A stretch of 64,000 nucleotides of DNA. Source: Accumulibacter sp. GTDB taxonomy: Bacteria; Pseudomonadota; Gammaproteobacteria; Burkholderiales; Rhodocyclaceae. Position 1 is the first letter of the stretch. Every line of letters starts with the position of its first letter. The stretch covers positions 992,001-1,056,000 of the forward strand of contig NZ_JAZKUG010000001.1 in NCBI RefSeq assembly GCF_036625195.1. Reading direction: 5' to 3'. The position numbers and the translations under genes are program-made. A model generated the notes under the pieces. It ran no database searches. It was not told where the DNA came from and worked only from the letters and a program-made list of their open reading frames with translations. This document shows, piece by piece, positions 62,006-64,000 of this stretch.

Positions 62006-63316
62006 CTAGCGGTCGGTGAGGAAAGCTGTCGCGTTCTGCAGGTCGGCGTGCGTGCTGCTGCCGTACAGGGCGGTGACGAACTTGCGCCAGACGAGGTCGG
62101 GCTCACCGAGTCGAAAGCCGTAGAATCCGGTCCCGGATGCGCGTGACGCGGCGACCTGAATGCGTGACACCTCGGCCGGCCCAAGCTGAACCGTGACTTC
62201 GCCCCAGACGTCGATGGGGACCTCGATCGGCGCATGCGCCTGGAATCCATAGCGCGAGAGCTGAACGATCTCGAGGCTGACCCGGCCCGCATGGCCGGCA
62301 CCGCGGCCCAGCGACAACTCGGCCGGGCAGCGCACGGAAAACCGCCGATGACGGCGACGCTCGCCGCCATCGGCCGGTGCGCGCACGACTGGCGGCAGCA
62401 CGGCACGGTAGGCGGGCAGATCGTAGATTGCGTGCAGCAGTTCCTTCTTGCGCTCGCTCAACAGGCTGAAGAGCGGCGTTCGCACATTGAAGAAGTAGTC
62501 GAGCAGTTCCGGCGTCAGCACGGGGTCGTTGGTCGTGTAGAAGCGCCGCGGGGGAAGCTGGATGTTGGGCAGCCGGATCTGGGTGAAGAAGGCATGCAGG
62601 TTCCGCTTCGGCGGCTTTGATTCATAGTGCTGCCGGAAGACCTCGGGCGCCGCGCCAAGGTCGAGCGTGGCGCCGACCGCGGGAGCGCCATTGACGAAGT
62701 CGTAGCTTTCGACGACGTTCTGGCTCAGCCGCTGGAAGAACAGCAGCGACTCGTACATTTCGATATGGTCGGGATTGACCGCGATCACCAGATGCCGGGT
62801 ATCGAAAAAGGTCGTGCAGTACTCGTACATGAACTTCATCAACGGGAACAGGATGCTGCCGCCCGTCTGCCGGAACGGGCGAGCGATCGCCAGCGCCGAT
62901 ACTTCTGCGATGTTGCCCTTCTTCTCGCGCAGCGTGCCGAGATCGAAGATCCGCTGCAGCGGAAAGCCCAACACGCTTTCCCTCACCAATGACAGGGTAC
63001 CCACGACCTCCCCGTCATACTTCGCACAAAGCGTCGTCGTCGTCGGCAAGGCATGGTAGATGGTCACACGCAGGCCCGAAGGCTGCGGCTGCATCAGGCC
63101 GCTGCCCACATAGGCAGCGTGCAACAGGCGGAAGCAGGCCTCTAGTTCCTCACGCGTATCGGCGATCTTCAGCACCAGCCGATCGGTCGGCGCCGGGTCG
63201 CAATCGACGAAGTTGCGGTAGACGGCGAGCCGCCCATCCCGCGGCAGGGCATTGAAGGCGCGGCGCATCGTTCGCCGCAGCAGCCTGCTTGCCGGTAAGC
63301 TCATTCGATCGACCAT
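62006..63316 (-). CDS. N-acyl amino acid synthase-like (FeeM/GNAT) protein fused to PilZ
   Basis: A 436-residue two-domain protein. Residues about 40-240 resemble the GNAT-fold acyl-amino-acid or acyl-homoserine-lactone synthase group (FeeM type), with VLKIADTREELEACFRLLH, YDGEVVGTLSLV and ALAIARPFRQTGGSILFPLM. Residues 318-417 form a PilZ domain with RRRHRR (RxxxR) and QLSRYGF in place of the usual DxSxxG, so the second motif lacks its first acidic residue. Start ATG 63316 follows GGGGTGGGG; the longer open frame lacks similarity. It converges on the AraC gene. A c-di-GMP-tuned lipid-signal enzyme is a reasonable inference; the product is unknown. Confidence 0.75.
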   Translation of the reverse strand: MVDRMSLPASRLLRRTMRRAFNALPRDGRLAVYRNFVDCDPAPTDRLVLKIADTREELEACFRLLHAAYVGSGLMQPQPSGLRVTIYHALPTTTTLCAKYDGEVVGTLSLVRESVLGFPLQRIFDLGTLREKKGNIAEVSALAIARPFRQTGGSILFPLMKFMYEYCTTFFDTRHLVIAVNPDHIEMYESLLFFQRLSQNVVESYDFVNGAPAVGATLDLGAAPEVFRQHYESKPPKRNLHAFFTQIRLPNIQLPPRRFYTTNDPVLTPELLDYFFNVRTPLFSLLSERKKELLHAIYDLPAYRAVLPPVVRAPADGGERRRHRRFSVRCPAELSLGRGAGHAGRVSLEIVQLSRYGFQAHAPIEVPIDVWGEVTVQLGPAEVSRIQVAASRASGTGFYGFRLGEPDLVWRKFVTALYGSSTHADLQNATAFLTDR

Positions 63317-63608
63317 CACCCCACCCCGAACGCAAGAAGAACGGCACCAGTCGTCTACCATCACGCACCTGCGTGGCTGTGGGTGCGACCCGGGGCCACG
63401 CCCTCCGGTGACGGTGGTCAACGCGGCGCGCAAGACGAAGGTGCCAAGGGCGACATCGTATTCCCTCAGCGCCCTGGCGACACAAGAGATCTGGAATGTT
63501 TTGCGTTCGACCGGACGAGGCTGCGCCGTTCCCAAGAATCCCGGTTGCTGAGGCCGACCCTGGACGCAGGAAGGAAGGGCCCGGATCGCTCGCGCGATCG
63601 CCCACGTG
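63317..63608. other. Noncoding spacer between the PilZ fusion gene and tRNA-Met promoter
   Basis: I see no gene with family resemblance on either strand. The region is GC-rich and should hold the promoter of the minus-strand gene, but no convincing hexamer pair stands out. Confidence 0.5.
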
Positions 63609-63638
63609 TTGACCGGAAAGTCGAGAGAACCCTATAAT
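63609..63638 (+). promoter_or_regulatory. Promoter of tRNA-Met
   Basis: TTGACC (63609-63614) and a perfect TATAAT (63633-63638) are 18 bp apart. They end 12 bp before the tRNA, a typical strong stable-RNA promoter. Confidence 0.75.
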
Positions 63639-63650
63639 CCGGCGCCCGCT

Positions 63651-63727
63651 GGTGATGTAGCTCAGTCGGTTAGAGCGAAGGATTCATAACCCTTAGGTCG
63701 GTGGTTCGATTCCACCCATCACCACCA
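63651..63727 (+). tRNA. tRNA-Met (anticodon CAT), elongator type
   Basis: A 77-nt cloverleaf with acceptor GGTGATG pairing CATCACC, D arm GCTC/GAGC, anticodon CAT at 63685-63687, T arm GGTGG/CCACC with TTCGATT loop, and an encoded CCA end. The first acceptor pair is complete, unlike the initiator tRNA, so it is the elongator. The anticodon stem has an A-C mismatch next to the loop (AAGGA with CCCTT), where relatives I recall have TCCTT. Confidence 0.93.
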
Positions 63728-64000
63728 AGAAAACAAAGACTTAGGATGGAATCGGCAATGGCTTGTTTGGCTTTTGGCCTTCATGTAGCCACCCTGTAGC
63801 CAAATCAGAGCAATTTGAATCCACGTCGACCGGCAAACTGGCGCCGGCGTCGATCCGTTCTCGATCGACTACAGGTAGCGCCACGTCGAGCTGGAGCAGA
63901 TCAGCGCGACGTTGCTGCCTGATTGGCAGCAGCGCTCGCGTCACCCTAGGTGATCGCTGGGTCCATGTGCTCCTACTCGTCGCGTTCGCCCGCAAGATGG
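63728..64000. other. Right-edge sequence after tRNA-Met, no gene assigned
   Basis: This 273-bp stretch is less GC-rich for its first 100 bp and contains a short direct repeat, TGTAGCCA, twice with 11-bp period (about 63785-63803). An open frame of 84 codons on minus has no family I can name. tRNA 3' ends are common integration sites, but I cannot see an integrase here. Confidence 0.4.

Noticed and set aside
63741..63995. An integrase tail on minus next to tRNA-Met
   Set aside because: The 84-codon frame has no catalytic motif and no similarity I can name; only its position suggests it.

Overview
The window looks like a chromosomal segment of a GC-rich betaproteobacterium, most likely from the Rhodocyclales and perhaps close to Candidatus Accumulibacter. 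This is inferred from the betaproteobacterial order of the division/cell-wall cluster ending in ftsZ-lpxC, rnpB upstream of mraZ, the gene styles and the base composition. No 16S gene is present to confirm it.

Layout. 1-1440: the amino end of a chemoreceptor-like sensor that runs off the left edge, then a VapBC toxin-antitoxin pair with a palindromic operator candidate. 1594-6512: a TetR regulator with a textbook promoter and palindromic operator, leading into an RND efflux adaptor and pump with coupled starts. 6721-14181: a seven-gene V-type ATPase operon (E, DUF2764, A, B, D, I, K). It has the short Chlamydia/Bacteroidetes-like composition, and its K subunit keeps the residues that form the Na+ site in Enterococcus NtpK. 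14463-17795: a TRAP transporter with QM genes on plus and the Tat-exported binding protein convergent on minus. A ten-codon ORF with a very strong ribosome binding site overlaps the dctQ start. 17918-24301: housekeeping genes pmbA, darP, mog, a PilZ protein, thyA, folA, dciA and a small membrane protein.

24306-41840 (minus strand): the complete dcw cluster from mraZ to ftsZ, then lpxC, mostly joined by 1-4 nt overlaps. The mraZ promoter carries three 10-bp-spaced MraZ boxes. 42203-44879: rnpB, a DUF3025 gene, a lipoprotein and pyrC. The rnpB -10 hexamer contains the stop codon of the DUF3025 gene.

44995-53082: a nitrate assimilation locus. nirB-nirD, a nitrate transporter and a PP2C/kinase fusion gene run on minus, and a BFD-containing nitrate reductase runs on plus. 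The two transcription units diverge from a 282-bp region with two near-perfect sigma-54 promoters and an inverted GCACCAGT/ACTGGTGC pair between them. The transporter has an in-frame internal deletion of about 240 codons. 53167-63316: an OmpA-like lipoprotein, an MFS transporter, a Cache chemoreceptor whose hemerythrin domain is out of frame, a fused isobutyryl-CoA mutase (IcmF) divergent from an AraC regulator, and an N-acyl-amino-acid-synthase-like protein fused to PilZ. 63609-63727: a tRNA-Met with a strong promoter. The last 273 bp hold nothing I can assign.

Common themes are possible sodium energetics (Na+-type V-ATPase beside a TRAP transporter), nitrogen-controlled nitrate use, and c-di-GMP input (two PilZ proteins).
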